In this document: piece by piece, positions 1-5,125 of the stretch
How the letters are laid out: every line of letters begins with the position of its first letter
How positions within the stretch are numbered: position 1 is the first letter of the stretch
Assembly: GCA_023489065.1 (NCBI GenBank)
Contig: JAMDCL010000134.1
Coordinates: 1 to 5,125 of the forward strand
Length of the DNA stretch: 5,125 bases
DNA from: Deltaproteobacteria bacterium
GTDB taxonomy: Bacteria; JAMCPX01
Direction of reading: 5' to 3'
The notes under the pieces: generated by a model
What the model was told of the DNA's origin: nothing
What the model saw: only the letters and a program-made list of their open reading frames with translations
The model's database searches: none
Translations under genes and position numbers: made by a program

Positions 1-65
1 CAGGCACATACCATAGCTGACCTTTTACCGCACGGGGTGAAATAACATTCCGAAGTGTCTTGTAA

Positions 66-142
66 TGGTCGGGGCGGGCGGATTTGGACCGCCGACCTTT
101 CGGTCCCGAACCGAACGCTCTACCAGGCTGAGCCACGCCCCG
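66..142 (-). tRNA. tRNA-Pro, anticodon CGG
   Basis: Read on the minus strand this folds into a complete 77-base cloverleaf including an encoded CCA end. The acceptor stem is CGGGGCG/CGCCCCG, the D stem GCTC/GAGC with a GG-containing loop, the anticodon stem TTCGG/CCGAA with loop TTCGGGA (anticodon CGG, reading proline codon CCG), the variable region AGGTC, and the T stem GGCGG/CCGCC. The discriminator base is A, as expected for bacterial tRNA-Pro. The T loop reads TCCAAAT, so position 55 is C rather than the near-universal T. All stems are fully paired, which argues against a decayed pseudogene. No clear promoter was found just upstream. The 65 bases downstream show no obvious terminator. Confidence 0.95.
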
Positions 143-344
143 TGTACATGAATGACCTGCTCCGTTGCGACCGGGATGTTCAACAATCCCTTTTCTCCCA
201 TCTCATGATCGGAGAGATCGAAGGGACGGTGAGAACAAGCATCGAAGTAGCTCCGTATCAAATAGCTCACCATTTCGCGAAGGTCAATAGAATAATGCAT
301 ACCGGGCATGTCCCGGAGTGAATAAAACGACTCCGTAAGAAATG
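143..344. other. Gene-free stretch upstream of tRNA-Pro
   Basis: No credible gene is seen. Open frames on both strands here run into the tRNA and lack ribosome binding sites. Two small overlapping hairpins are visible: CCGGG/CCCGG with a 5-base loop (302-316) and CGGAGT/ACTCCG with a 10-base loop (314-335). They share bases, so only one can form at a time. No convincing -35/-10 pair for the tRNA could be placed, although the tRNA promoter presumably lies here. Confidence 0.5.
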
Positions 345-440
345 GCCGGCATGGACCTCTACGATTAACCCGAAAAATGCAATAAGGAAGTTTTCTTATT
401 TTTCAATCGCATTTTCCGGTTTAACCTATTCCATACCGGC
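345..440. repeat. Imperfect 96-base palindrome (fold-back)
   Basis: The left arm starts GCCGGCATGGA and the right arm, reverse complemented, starts GCCGGTATGGA (10 of 11 match). Further in, a segment around 369-380 matches 409-420 in reverse complement (10 of 12), and AATAAG (381-386) pairs with CTTATT (395-400) around an 8-base loop. Two internal bulges (about 5 and 8 bases) interrupt the pairing. Transcribed from either strand it would form a long hairpin. It could be a small miniature inverted-repeat element, a REP/ERIC-type repeat or a structured 3' region. No function is shown by the sequence itself. Confidence 0.65.
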
Positions 441-487
441 GAAAAATCCACGCTCTATACAGGCTGTCCGACAATTCCATTTTATCT

Positions 488-521
488 CCATCCCTTGACG
501 GGAGGGATAAAGGGAGGGTGA
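488..521. repeat. Inner GC-rich palindromic repeat, copy 1
   Basis: It contains ATCCCT/AGGGAT as a local hairpin around TGACGGG, followed by AAAGGGAGGGTGA. It aligns with the reverse complement of 548-584 over most of its length, allowing small gaps. The pair can form either two local hairpins or one long arm-to-arm duplex. Confidence 0.55.
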
Positions 522-547
522 AAAATCATTATATATGAACAAGTTTG

Positions 548-584
548 TCCCTCACCCTTTCCCTCTCCCGCAAGGGGCGAGGGA
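548..584. repeat. Inner GC-rich palindromic repeat, copy 2 (inverted)
   Basis: It carries the hairpin CCCTCTCCC-GCAA-GGGGCGAGGG (about 561-583) followed on the plus strand by a T run (585-590). Read in the minus frame it encodes the familiar spurious peptide string SPLAGEGKGEG, a signature of dispersed intergenic palindromic repeats in many proteobacterial-type genomes, rather than a real protein. Confidence 0.6.
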
Positions 585-645
585 TTTTTTGAATCATCGG
601 ACAGCCTGTTTATGGTGTGGTTCTTCAAAAAGGGGATTTTGCTTT

Positions 646-1650
646 TTAGATTCGGTAACTTATGCCTGCGATCCACACGGTCTGCGGCGTTACGAAGACG
701 GACCCCGATGTCTGGTCAAGCTTTTTTGACAATGACAGTTCTGCTGCCACGGTTATCCGCAGTCCGTTAACCGGTGTGTAAAAAATTATGCCGGGAGTAA
801 GATACAATGGGTTCTGACTGAATGATACATTCGCGAATGACGGGTCGTTTACAGCATAAGAGCTGTACTGGTTTGCGAATTCGGAGGTAAATTCCAGCAT
901 GGGTTCTATGTAATAGCGCGGAAGCGGAAACAGAAGCGAGCATGCCAGTAAGGTACGGTTGTCACCCCGTATGCCCATCGCATATTTTCCGGCCGGCGGA
1001 ATAAAAATATTGTCACTGCTCGAAATGAGCTTAAGCGTATTGTCCCACAAATATCCGAGACGCAAATTGGCTATCAGGGGAAACGACAGAGAAGAATCGA
1101 GCATATCATACGACGCCAGAAGGCTCAGTGTGTAGCTTGTCGCATTACCGTTGTATCCTGCATACCCGGCACTTCCCGCTTTACTATAGGTTAAAATTTC
1201 ACCGATTCCTCCAACACTGAGCTGGGGTAAGATATTATAACCCGTTTTAATGCCGATGCGCAGGTCTCCCGAATAATTCAGGGTCTGTGAAGCGTTGACT
1301 TTACTTGAAGAATAGAGGGAACCGATGGACACGTCCAGATAGCGGACAGGTGCGTATGAAATGACGCCGTAGAGCGTATCATTCTTCAACGTGTCCCCTG
1401 TTCCGAGCATCGATGTCTGATATGTATAGGCATTATAGAGGGCGACACCAGCGGCACCCGGCTGTACAAAGGCGGAAGGTACATGCAAAGAACCGTCCGG
1501 GCCCGTCATGGAAACATCCGTGCAGGTGTGCCTGTTCGTTTCTATCGCCGTATAGGGAGGAGGCACGATCGTTGTTGTCTGACGTGCATCTGCTCTTGCA
1601 TAACCTGAGAGTGCCAGTATACCGAGAATCATTATGAAACATTTTCTCAT
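646..1650 (-). CDS. Secreted protein, predicted outer-membrane beta-barrel
   Basis: This encodes a 334-residue protein of unknown specific function, probably sited in the outer membrane. Residues 1-22 form a signal peptide: basic MRK, a hydrophobic stretch over residues 5-16, then ARA/ADA sites that suit signal peptidase I cleavage after residue 20 or 22. The mature part is rich in Tyr, Ser, Gly and Asn with alternating hydrophobic/polar strands (for example LYGVISYAPVRYLDVSIGSLY, residues about 93-113, and repeats of this pattern to the C-terminus). It ends WIAGISYRI, close to an outer-membrane beta-signal though the last residue is Ile rather than aromatic. Two cysteines (C43, C237) are present. 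The start was chosen because GGAGG lies 4 bases upstream and the signal peptide begins there; a longer in-frame start at 1773 would overlap the upstream gene. It is the last gene of the minus-strand operon, 47 bases after the radical SAM gene. It could be a porin-like or transport protein; no family is recognised with confidence. Confidence 0.8.
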   Translation of the reverse strand: MRKCFIMILGILALSGYARADARQTTTIVPPPYTAIETNRHTCTDVSMTGPDGSLHVPSAFVQPGAAGVALYNAYTYQTSMLGTGDTLKNDTLYGVISYAPVRYLDVSIGSLYSSSKVNASQTLNYSGDLRIGIKTGYNILPQLSVGGIGEILTYSKAGSAGYAGYNGNATSYTLSLLASYDMLDSSLSFPLIANLRLGYLWDNTLKLISSSDNIFIPPAGKYAMGIRGDNRTLLACSLLFPLPRYYIEPMLEFTSEFANQYSSYAVNDPSFANVSFSQNPLYLTPGIIFYTPVNGLRITVAAELSLSKKLDQTSGSVFVTPQTVWIAGISYRI

Positions 1651-1654
1651 GTAG

Positions 1655-1659
1655 CCTCC
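1655..1659 (-). promoter_or_regulatory. Ribosome binding site deciding the barrel gene start
   Basis: GGAGG on the minus strand sits 4 bases before the ATG at 1650. It fixes the start at the signal peptide and rules out the longer frame that opens at 1773. Confidence 0.75.
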
Positions 1660-1670
1660 ATTATTCATCA

Positions 1671-1694
1671 GGCAGGCATTCCCGCGGGTCTGCC
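1671..1694 (-). other. Intercistronic hairpin between radical SAM and barrel genes
   Basis: On the minus-strand RNA, GGCAG (1690-1694) can pair with CTGCC (1671-1675), and the enclosed CCCGCGGG (1681-1688) is itself palindromic. It lies in the 47-base gap, upstream of the GGAGG site. It might affect processing or translation of the last gene. There is no U run, so it is not a standard terminator. Confidence 0.3.
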
Positions 1695-1697
1695 GCC

Positions 1698-2768
1698 TCA
1701 GCCTTTTTTCATTGCAGGGGTCTGTTTTTTCATTCTGTGGCTGTGTTTTGTTTTTATGGAATCCGCTGCCCACGGGTCATCCTTGTAAGCCTCCATCCAA
1801 TCTATCTTACCGAAATATTTTGAACAATAGAAGCAGGGAAAGTAGTCGAGCTCGGTTATCTGTTTGTTTTTGATGAGCTCTATCTTGTCAAGGTTGAACC
1901 TATGGATTGCATCTGCCCACATTTTATGTGCATCGAATAAACTGACGGTGTTGAGGTCAGCGACAACGTCGAGTTCTTCCTCGTGTGCGCCTGTGTACCC
2001 GGATATCTGGCAGCAGAATGAAAGTCTGCCTTTATAGTCTATGTTCGGAGAATACATGGTCAGTGCCCTGCATTGGAAGAACAACAGGGGTTCGTAGTGA
2101 CCCAGAGAGAAGTTTATTTCTATCTTCATGATGTTTTTCAGTTTCTCGACCCTTTTCTCCGCTTCTTTGTACTCTGCGGGTGACAGCACGAGGTCCTGTT
2201 CGAACGCAAGCGTCGTCGGCTCGAGGTGTGCATAAAACAGTCTTTTTAATCCGAGTTCTGATGCGAGTACGGCCATCTGTTCTATTTCGTTGAAATTCTT
2301 TTTATTGACGGTGATCTGGACGCTGATATCTATTCCTTTGATTTTCAGTATACTGATTGCCTGCAGGATTTTTTTGAACGAACCTTTTCCCCGGATATAA
2401 TCGTGGGTCTTCTCGTTTGAGCCGTCAAGGGAGATCGAGACGCCGGATAGTTTACCGATGCGGCCGGGAAAATGCGGGTCATTGAGCATTTTCCATACGG
2501 ACAGGAAATTCCATGCATTTGTCACGAAGTGATACGTATAACCATGCTGTACGACCGTGTCGATGATTTGGGCGAAGTGCGGGTGGAGAGTTGGTTCGCC
2601 GCCGGTAAATGCAATATGCCTCAGATTATATGCCTTTGCCTGTTTCAGTATGCTGTCGAACAGTTCGACGGATATAAAGCTTCTCATGTCCGTTTTGTCC
2701 CGTAAACAGTGCAGGCAGCTCAGGTTGCATTTATTCGTCAGCTCAAAACTCATCTCATAGAACGACAT
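1698..2768 (-). CDS. Radical SAM protein with SPASM/twitch-like C-terminus
   Basis: A 356-residue radical SAM enzyme of the MoaA/PqqE/SPASM type. The 4Fe-4S cluster motif is C14-x3-C18-x2-C21 (KCNLSCLHC), followed by FTGGEPT at residues 54-60, the SAM-binding GGE motif, and SISLDG at 111-116. The C-terminal part has C233-x13-G247-x4-C252, which fits the SPASM CX9-15GX4C signature, and later C312-x2-C315. The remaining SPASM cysteines are absent, so one auxiliary cluster (twitch-like) is more likely than two. C253 adjoins C252. SPASM/twitch enzymes often modify peptides (PqqE, sactisynthases), but some act on proteins, sugars or cofactors, so the substrate is unknown. Its ATG follows AGGGGGA by 5 bases. 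It lies 23 bases after the kinase gene in the same operon. The C-terminal tail after about residue 337 is basic and low in conserved features. Confidence 0.92.
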   Translation of the reverse strand: MSFYEMSFELTNKCNLSCLHCLRDKTDMRSFISVELFDSILKQAKAYNLRHIAFTGGEPTLHPHFAQIIDTVVQHGYTYHFVTNAWNFLSVWKMLNDPHFPGRIGKLSGVSISLDGSNEKTHDYIRGKGSFKKILQAISILKIKGIDISVQITVNKKNFNEIEQMAVLASELGLKRLFYAHLEPTTLAFEQDLVLSPAEYKEAEKRVEKLKNIMKIEINFSLGHYEPLLFFQCRALTMYSPNIDYKGRLSFCCQISGYTGAHEEELDVVADLNTVSLFDAHKMWADAIHRFNLDKIELIKNKQITELDYFPCFYCSKYFGKIDWMEAYKDDPWAADSIKTKHSHRMKKQTPAMKKG

Positions 2769-2791
2769 CGTCTTCCCCCTTTTGTGTAAAT

Positions 2792-3751
2792 TTATTCATT
2801 ACTTATCCTTTTGAAAATAATCAATGGATCTTTTAAAAGGTCTCTCCCGCACAGGCACAGGTATGCCTTTGTCTGGCGGATGAGTGCATTCAGCGTACCG
2901 ATGTGCTTGTCTGCCGTTCCCTTATGAAAGAACATCATCAACGACTGCGGAATCAGGAGGGACATGGCCCGGGTGCTTTCAAGGGGCACTATCTCCGTAT
3001 CCTGCCGCTTCGCGAGTTGTAAAAAGAAAACGGTCCGGGGGATCACACTGCGGACTGTCTTGAACCTGCCGTAAGGGACCATGGCCTTTCGAAAGGGCGG
3101 TACCGGAGGTTTTGTGCCCTTCAAGTCATGCGCATACTGCAGGAGTGTTTCCCCTGTAACGTGTACGTCTTTCCTGAAACCGACGGCACGTATCACTTTC
3201 CCTTCATGCTTCAGAAAGACAGCGTCATCGGAGCACAGCGTATATCCCTTGAACACAAGTCCGAGGGACAGTGTCGTCTTGCCGGACATACCCATCCCGC
3301 ACAGCAGGATTGAATCGCTGCCCTTTTTGACGGCACTTGCATGGAGGTAATAAAGCCCGCGGTGCCGGAGGAGCTCTATCAAAGCGAGCGTGATAAAAAT
3401 AGACACGAATTCCGTTCCCCTCTTCAGTACCGGTATATCCACATAGGCGTCGGCCCTGTCATGTGTTGCATCAACGAGGACTGTTGTACGTTTGTCGGAG
3501 AGCAATAAAATGCCGTTTTTCATTCTGTATCCGTTTATCCTGCCGTAGGAAAACAGCGCGGGATCGTTTTTGCCGGGCACAACCGGGGTTTTTCTGTTTG
3601 TGGTGGCACTGATTGTTATCCGATGCTTTGTTCCGGCACTGTTCTGTACCGTGTAGCCCGAAAAAAATGTCTTTAATGCGGCAAAGACGGCGGGGTCGTC
3701 TGCTTTCACGGACACGGCAACATCCGATATCTTAAAGGTAAATTGTCTCAT
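2792..3751 (-). CDS. HPr kinase-like P-loop kinase
   Basis: A 319-residue protein whose central region resembles the C-terminal catalytic domain of HPr kinase/phosphorylase. It has YYLHASAV (134-141), a P-loop G152-MGMSGKTT (K158, T159) and a following acidic motif CSDDAVFL (173-180) that matches the HprK catalytic/Walker B region. Residues 1 to about 110 form a strand-rich N-terminal part unlike classical HprK. HprK-like proteins of this kind are found as serine or small-molecule kinases in biosynthetic clusters, including lasso peptide kinases; none of the other lasso genes are here. No PTS genes are nearby, so catabolite control is unlikely. Its ATG overlaps the TGA of the nucleotidyltransferase (ATGA), indicating translational coupling, which also explains the weak Shine-Dalgarno (AGGGGA about 13 bases upstream). 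The substrate is not evident. Confidence 0.82.
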   Translation of the reverse strand: MRQFTFKISDVAVSVKADDPAVFAALKTFFSGYTVQNSAGTKHRITISATTNRKTPVVPGKNDPALFSYGRINGYRMKNGILLLSDKRTTVLVDATHDRADAYVDIPVLKRGTEFVSIFITLALIELLRHRGLYYLHASAVKKGSDSILLCGMGMSGKTTLSLGLVFKGYTLCSDDAVFLKHEGKVIRAVGFRKDVHVTGETLLQYAHDLKGTKPPVPPFRKAMVPYGRFKTVRSVIPRTVFFLQLAKRQDTEIVPLESTRAMSLLIPQSLMMFFHKGTADKHIGTLNALIRQTKAYLCLCGRDLLKDPLIIFKRISNE

Positions 3752-4452
3752 CTTGTTGCAAACATCCCCTTTTTCGCATGCTCAAGGTCCTTTGGATTGC
3801 CTATATCGATCCATAATCCGTTATGCAGGTAACCCGCAATAAGCCTTTTGTTGCCGAGCATCCCGGGATACATGTGCATGGTCGTCGACGGCTGGTGTAT
3901 GTTTTCCGGAATATAGTTTATGGCATCGGGCTTCAGGAATTGAATACCGGTGAATATATAGGGGACCGTATCCGGAGGAGGCGTGAAAAGGCCCCGCACG
4001 TATCCATTGCTGTCCATGTAGACCTTCGCGATATCCGCCTGTTCACGGGTTGCCTGATAGAGTACCATAACCGCATCCGCTCCCTTTTCTTTTAATAATG
4101 GGGGCAGGACCGCTAAATCAAGATCGAACAAAATATCCCCATTGATGAGATAAAACGGTTCGGTGAGGAATCTCCTTGCCAGTAACAGGGCTCCTCCCGT
4201 ACCCTTGATTTCCGGTTCCGGCGAATACTGGATTGATAGCCCGAACTGCGAACCGTCCCCGAGCCTTTGCCGAATCATTTCGCCAAGATGGTGGAGGTTT
4301 ATGACGACATCTTTTATACCCGCCTTTTTCAGGGCATCAAGCGTGTGCACGATTACCGGTTTTTCATTGATTTCGATAAGCGGTTTGGGGATTGTCCCGG
4401 TGAGGGGGCGTAACCTCGTTCCAAAACCCGCCGCAAGTATCATAGCCTTCAT
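3748..4452 (-). CDS. Sugar-1-phosphate nucleotidyltransferase (MurU/ManC-like)
   Basis: A 234-residue single-domain NDP-sugar pyrophosphorylase, expected to join a sugar-1-phosphate to an NTP in the cytoplasm with release of pyrophosphate. The N-terminal signature LAAGFGTRLRPLTGTIPKPL spans residues 6-25 (R13 and K23 are the usual nucleotide-binding residues). A GTGGALL segment (84-90), the metal-binding NGD (104-106, D106) and WIDIGNP (214-220, D216) follow. Length and motifs fit the short MurNAc-1-phosphate uridylyltransferase (MurU)/mannose-1-phosphate guanylyltransferase-like group, which lacks a hexapeptide-repeat C-terminal domain. The exact sugar and nucleotide cannot be read from the sequence. 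I chose the ATG at 4452 because family proteins begin MKAMILAAG; an in-frame ATG at 4506 adds 18 residues of non-family sequence. Neither start has a clear Shine-Dalgarno. It is the first gene of the operon and overlaps the kinase gene by 4 bases. Confidence 0.9.
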   Translation of the reverse strand: MKAMILAAGFGTRLRPLTGTIPKPLIEINEKPVIVHTLDALKKAGIKDVVINLHHLGEMIRQRLGDGSQFGLSIQYSPEPEIKGTGGALLLARRFLTEPFYLINGDILFDLDLAVLPPLLKEKGADAVMVLYQATREQADIAKVYMDSNGYVRGLFTPPPDTVPYIFTGIQFLKPDAINYIPENIHQPSTTMHMYPGMLGNKRLIAGYLHNGLWIDIGNPKDLEHAKKGMFATR

Positions 4453-4458
4453 ACCGCT

Positions 4459-4486
4459 ATCGTACCACAAGTGATTTACTTTGCAA
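4459..4486 (-). promoter_or_regulatory. Possible promoter of the minus-strand operon
   Basis: TTGCAA (4481-4486) and TACGAT (4459-4464) are 16 bases apart and each match 4 of 6 consensus bases; a TGG directly before the -10 makes it an extended -10. Transcription would start at about the ATG at 4452, giving a leaderless or nearly leaderless message, which is consistent with the missing Shine-Dalgarno. A weaker alternative is GTGACG with TATAGC 18 bases on, further upstream. Confidence 0.3.
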
Positions 4487-4600
4487 TCGACCCGGCTATA
4501 CCTCATGATTCAAAATGCCGTCACGAACGACACCCTCTCCCGGAAACTCGGGATGTGTAACGTGGTTTACTTTGTCCTTTTCACGATATTTTCAATGAAC

Positions 4601-4624
4601 TGGCAAGCGATTCACGGTTTGCCA
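4601..4624. promoter_or_regulatory. Inverted repeat overlapping the plus-strand -35
   Basis: TGGCAA (4601-4606) and TTGCCA (4619-4624) form perfect 6-base inverted arms separated by 12 bases. The right arm is the -35 hexamer itself. It could be an operator for a dimeric regulator, but 6-base arms can occur by chance. Confidence 0.25.
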
Positions 4625-4647
4625 ATGCAGAGATTTAGTATTATATT
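4619..4647 (+). promoter_or_regulatory. Sigma70-like promoter for the plus-strand gene
   Basis: TTGCCA (4619-4624) and TATATT (4642-4647) match 5 of 6 consensus bases each and are 17 bases apart, the optimal spacing. The start point would be near 4654, leaving a leader of about 26 bases that contains the GGAG site before the ATG at 4681. Confidence 0.7.
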
Positions 4648-4668
4648 AAAAAATAAAGCTTTAGAAAT

Positions 4669-4672
4669 GGAG
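4669..4672 (+). promoter_or_regulatory. Ribosome binding site of the plus-strand gene
   Basis: GGAG lies 8 bases before the ATG at 4681. It favours this ATG over the in-frame ATGs that follow at codons 4, 7, 10 and 12. Confidence 0.7.
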
Positions 4673-4680
4673 AAAAAACA

Positions 4681-5125
4681 ATGGACCAGATGAACCAAAT
4701 GAACCGGATGCAGATGATAAAAAACAGAATAGATTCTTTTCCCAAGGGGAGCTTATCGGCATCAAACCATTATTGGTGCGTGACCTGTAAGAAATTTTTT
4801 GTTCTGGATAAACCGGAGTGTCCGTATATGACGGGGATGTGCATCAATACCCCGATTGCGGTAGAAAATCTTGCTCCGGAGAGTACAGAAGCACTTGAAA
4901 AATTCGGTTTATTTTACCCGAAAATACCGCAAAGGATTTTGAGCAGCGCCATCCAAGACCATTTTCCCGAAACAGGGGAACGATTGGCCGGGACCTATCT
5001 TGATTTTCTCAGGGAGTGGCGGTTTGATATTTCCAAACAACAACCCTTGCAAACCGTCAAAAGTTTCATCATCCTTTTAACCGGCTGCGAGACCGCGCAA
5101 AGAATAAATGAGAAACGTACAACAG
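4681..5125 (+). CDS. Unrecognised protein with four-cysteine N-terminus, 3' end missing
   Basis: The frame is open from 4681 to the window end: 148 codons are visible with no stop, so the protein is longer. I do not recognise the family. The N-terminus is Met/Asn/Gln-rich (MDQMNQMNRMQM), followed by YWCVTCKKFF with C33 and C36, then ECPYMTGMC with C47 and C54. The CX2C-X10-CX6C spacing suggests a small zinc-binding or metal-binding knuckle, probably cytoplasmic because there is no signal peptide. After that the sequence is mixed and probably helical (residues 66-115), with a further cysteine in LLTGCETA near the visible end. It has a good promoter and GGAG site and is divergent from the nucleotidyltransferase operon. 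A relation to that operon is possible but is not shown. Confidence 0.75.
   Translation, partial: MDQMNQMNRMQMIKNRIDSFPKGSLSASNHYWCVTCKKFFVLDKPECPYMTGMCINTPIAVENLAPESTEALEKFGLFYPKIPQRILSSAIQDHFPETGERLAGTYLDFLREWRFDISKQQPLQTVKSFIILLTGCETAQRINEKRTT

Larger units (their letters stand above)
459..609. repeat. Nested fold-back element with 13-bp terminal inverted repeats
   Basis: Positions 459-471 (ACAGGCTGTCCGA) and 597-609 are perfect 13-base inverted repeats, with partial matching continuing inward for about five more bases. Inside lie two inverted copies of a GC-rich repeat (488-521 and 548-584) flanking an AT-rich centre containing ATTATATAT. The layout (terminal inverted repeats, no coding capacity, 151 bases) is that of a MITE-like or REP-type composite element. 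No convincing target-site duplication is seen next to the ends. It begins 37 bases past the stop codon of the beta-barrel gene, so it would be transcribed as part of that mRNA's 3' end if no earlier terminator acts. Confidence 0.7.

Noticed and set aside
25..309. Minus-strand open frame of 94 codons covering the tRNA
   Set aside because: It reads straight through the tRNA-Pro gene, has no Shine-Dalgarno before its ATG and shows no recognisable domain.
55..321. Plus-strand open frame of 88 codons antisense to the tRNA
   Set aside because: Its N-terminal part is the tRNA complement (RIWTADLSVPNRT is a common tRNA-shadow string) and there is no ribosome binding site.
560..590. Rho-independent terminator on the plus strand (GC hairpin plus T run)
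   Set aside because: No plus-strand gene lies upstream, and on the minus strand, where it would be needed, the T run is on the wrong side. The hairpin is better explained as part of the repeat.
345..609. CRISPR array
   Set aside because: The repeats are inverted, not direct, differ in length and lack regular spacers.
482..676. Minus-strand open frame with NPSPLAGEGKGEG
   Set aside because: This peptide string is a hallmark of translated intergenic palindromic repeats, and the frame overlaps the end of the barrel gene.
1651..1773. N-terminal extension of the barrel protein to an upstream ATG
   Set aside because: It would overlap the radical SAM gene, adds a charged non-signal segment, and the GGAGG site plus signal peptide support the start at 1650.
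2792..3751. True HPr kinase of PTS regulation (hprK)
   Set aside because: The N-terminal half does not look like HprK, and no HPr, RapZ or other PTS genes are nearby; only the kinase core is similar.
1698..3751. Lasso peptide or PQQ cluster
   Set aside because: No precursor peptide, PqqD-like domain, asparagine-synthase-like cyclase, protease or ABC transporter is present in the window.
4453..4506. Upstream ATG for the nucleotidyltransferase
   Set aside because: The 18 extra residues do not match the family, which begins at MKAMILAAG, and there is no Shine-Dalgarno before 4506.
4481..4693. Plus-strand open frame of 70 codons in the divergent intergenic region
   Set aside because: It spans the promoter of the 4681 gene and ends inside that gene in another frame, without a ribosome binding site of its own.

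Overview
The window looks like an ordinary chromosomal stretch from a Gram-negative bacterium. It has a predicted outer-membrane beta-barrel protein with a Sec signal peptide, Shine-Dalgarno sites, sigma70-like promoters and a tRNA with an encoded CCA. Base composition is roughly balanced. The gene mix and the GC-rich palindromic 'SPLAGEG'-type intergenic repeat remind me of Deltaproteobacteria or Nitrospirota, but that placement is a guess from style, not from a diagnostic marker.

Layout, left to right: (1) a tRNA-Pro(CGG) gene on the minus strand at 66-142, with a C where almost all tRNAs have the T that becomes pseudouridine 55; (2) about 500 bases without a credible gene (143-645), holding two separate fold-back repeats: an imperfect 96-base palindrome at 345-440, and a nested element at 459-609 with perfect 13-base terminal inverted repeats and two inverted copies of a GC-rich repeat inside; (3) a four-gene minus-strand run from 4452 down to 646: a sugar-phosphate nucleotidyltransferase, an HPr-kinase-like P-loop kinase, a radical SAM protein with a reduced SPASM (twitch-like) cysteine set, and a secreted predicted beta-barrel protein; (4) a 228-base divergent intergenic region with a strong sigma70-like promoter for the plus strand; (5) the 5' part of an unrecognised plus-strand gene with a four-cysteine, zinc-ribbon-like N-terminus, cut by the window end.

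The four minus-strand genes are tightly spaced (4-base overlap, 23-base gap, 47-base gap) and are probably one transcript. The overlap of kinase and nucleotidyltransferase suggests a phosphorylate-then-nucleotidylate pair acting on a sugar or another small substrate. The kinase next to a radical SAM/twitch enzyme recalls modified-peptide clusters, yet no precursor peptide, PqqD-like recognition domain, cyclase or transporter is seen here. The function is therefore open, and this operon is the most interesting object in the window.
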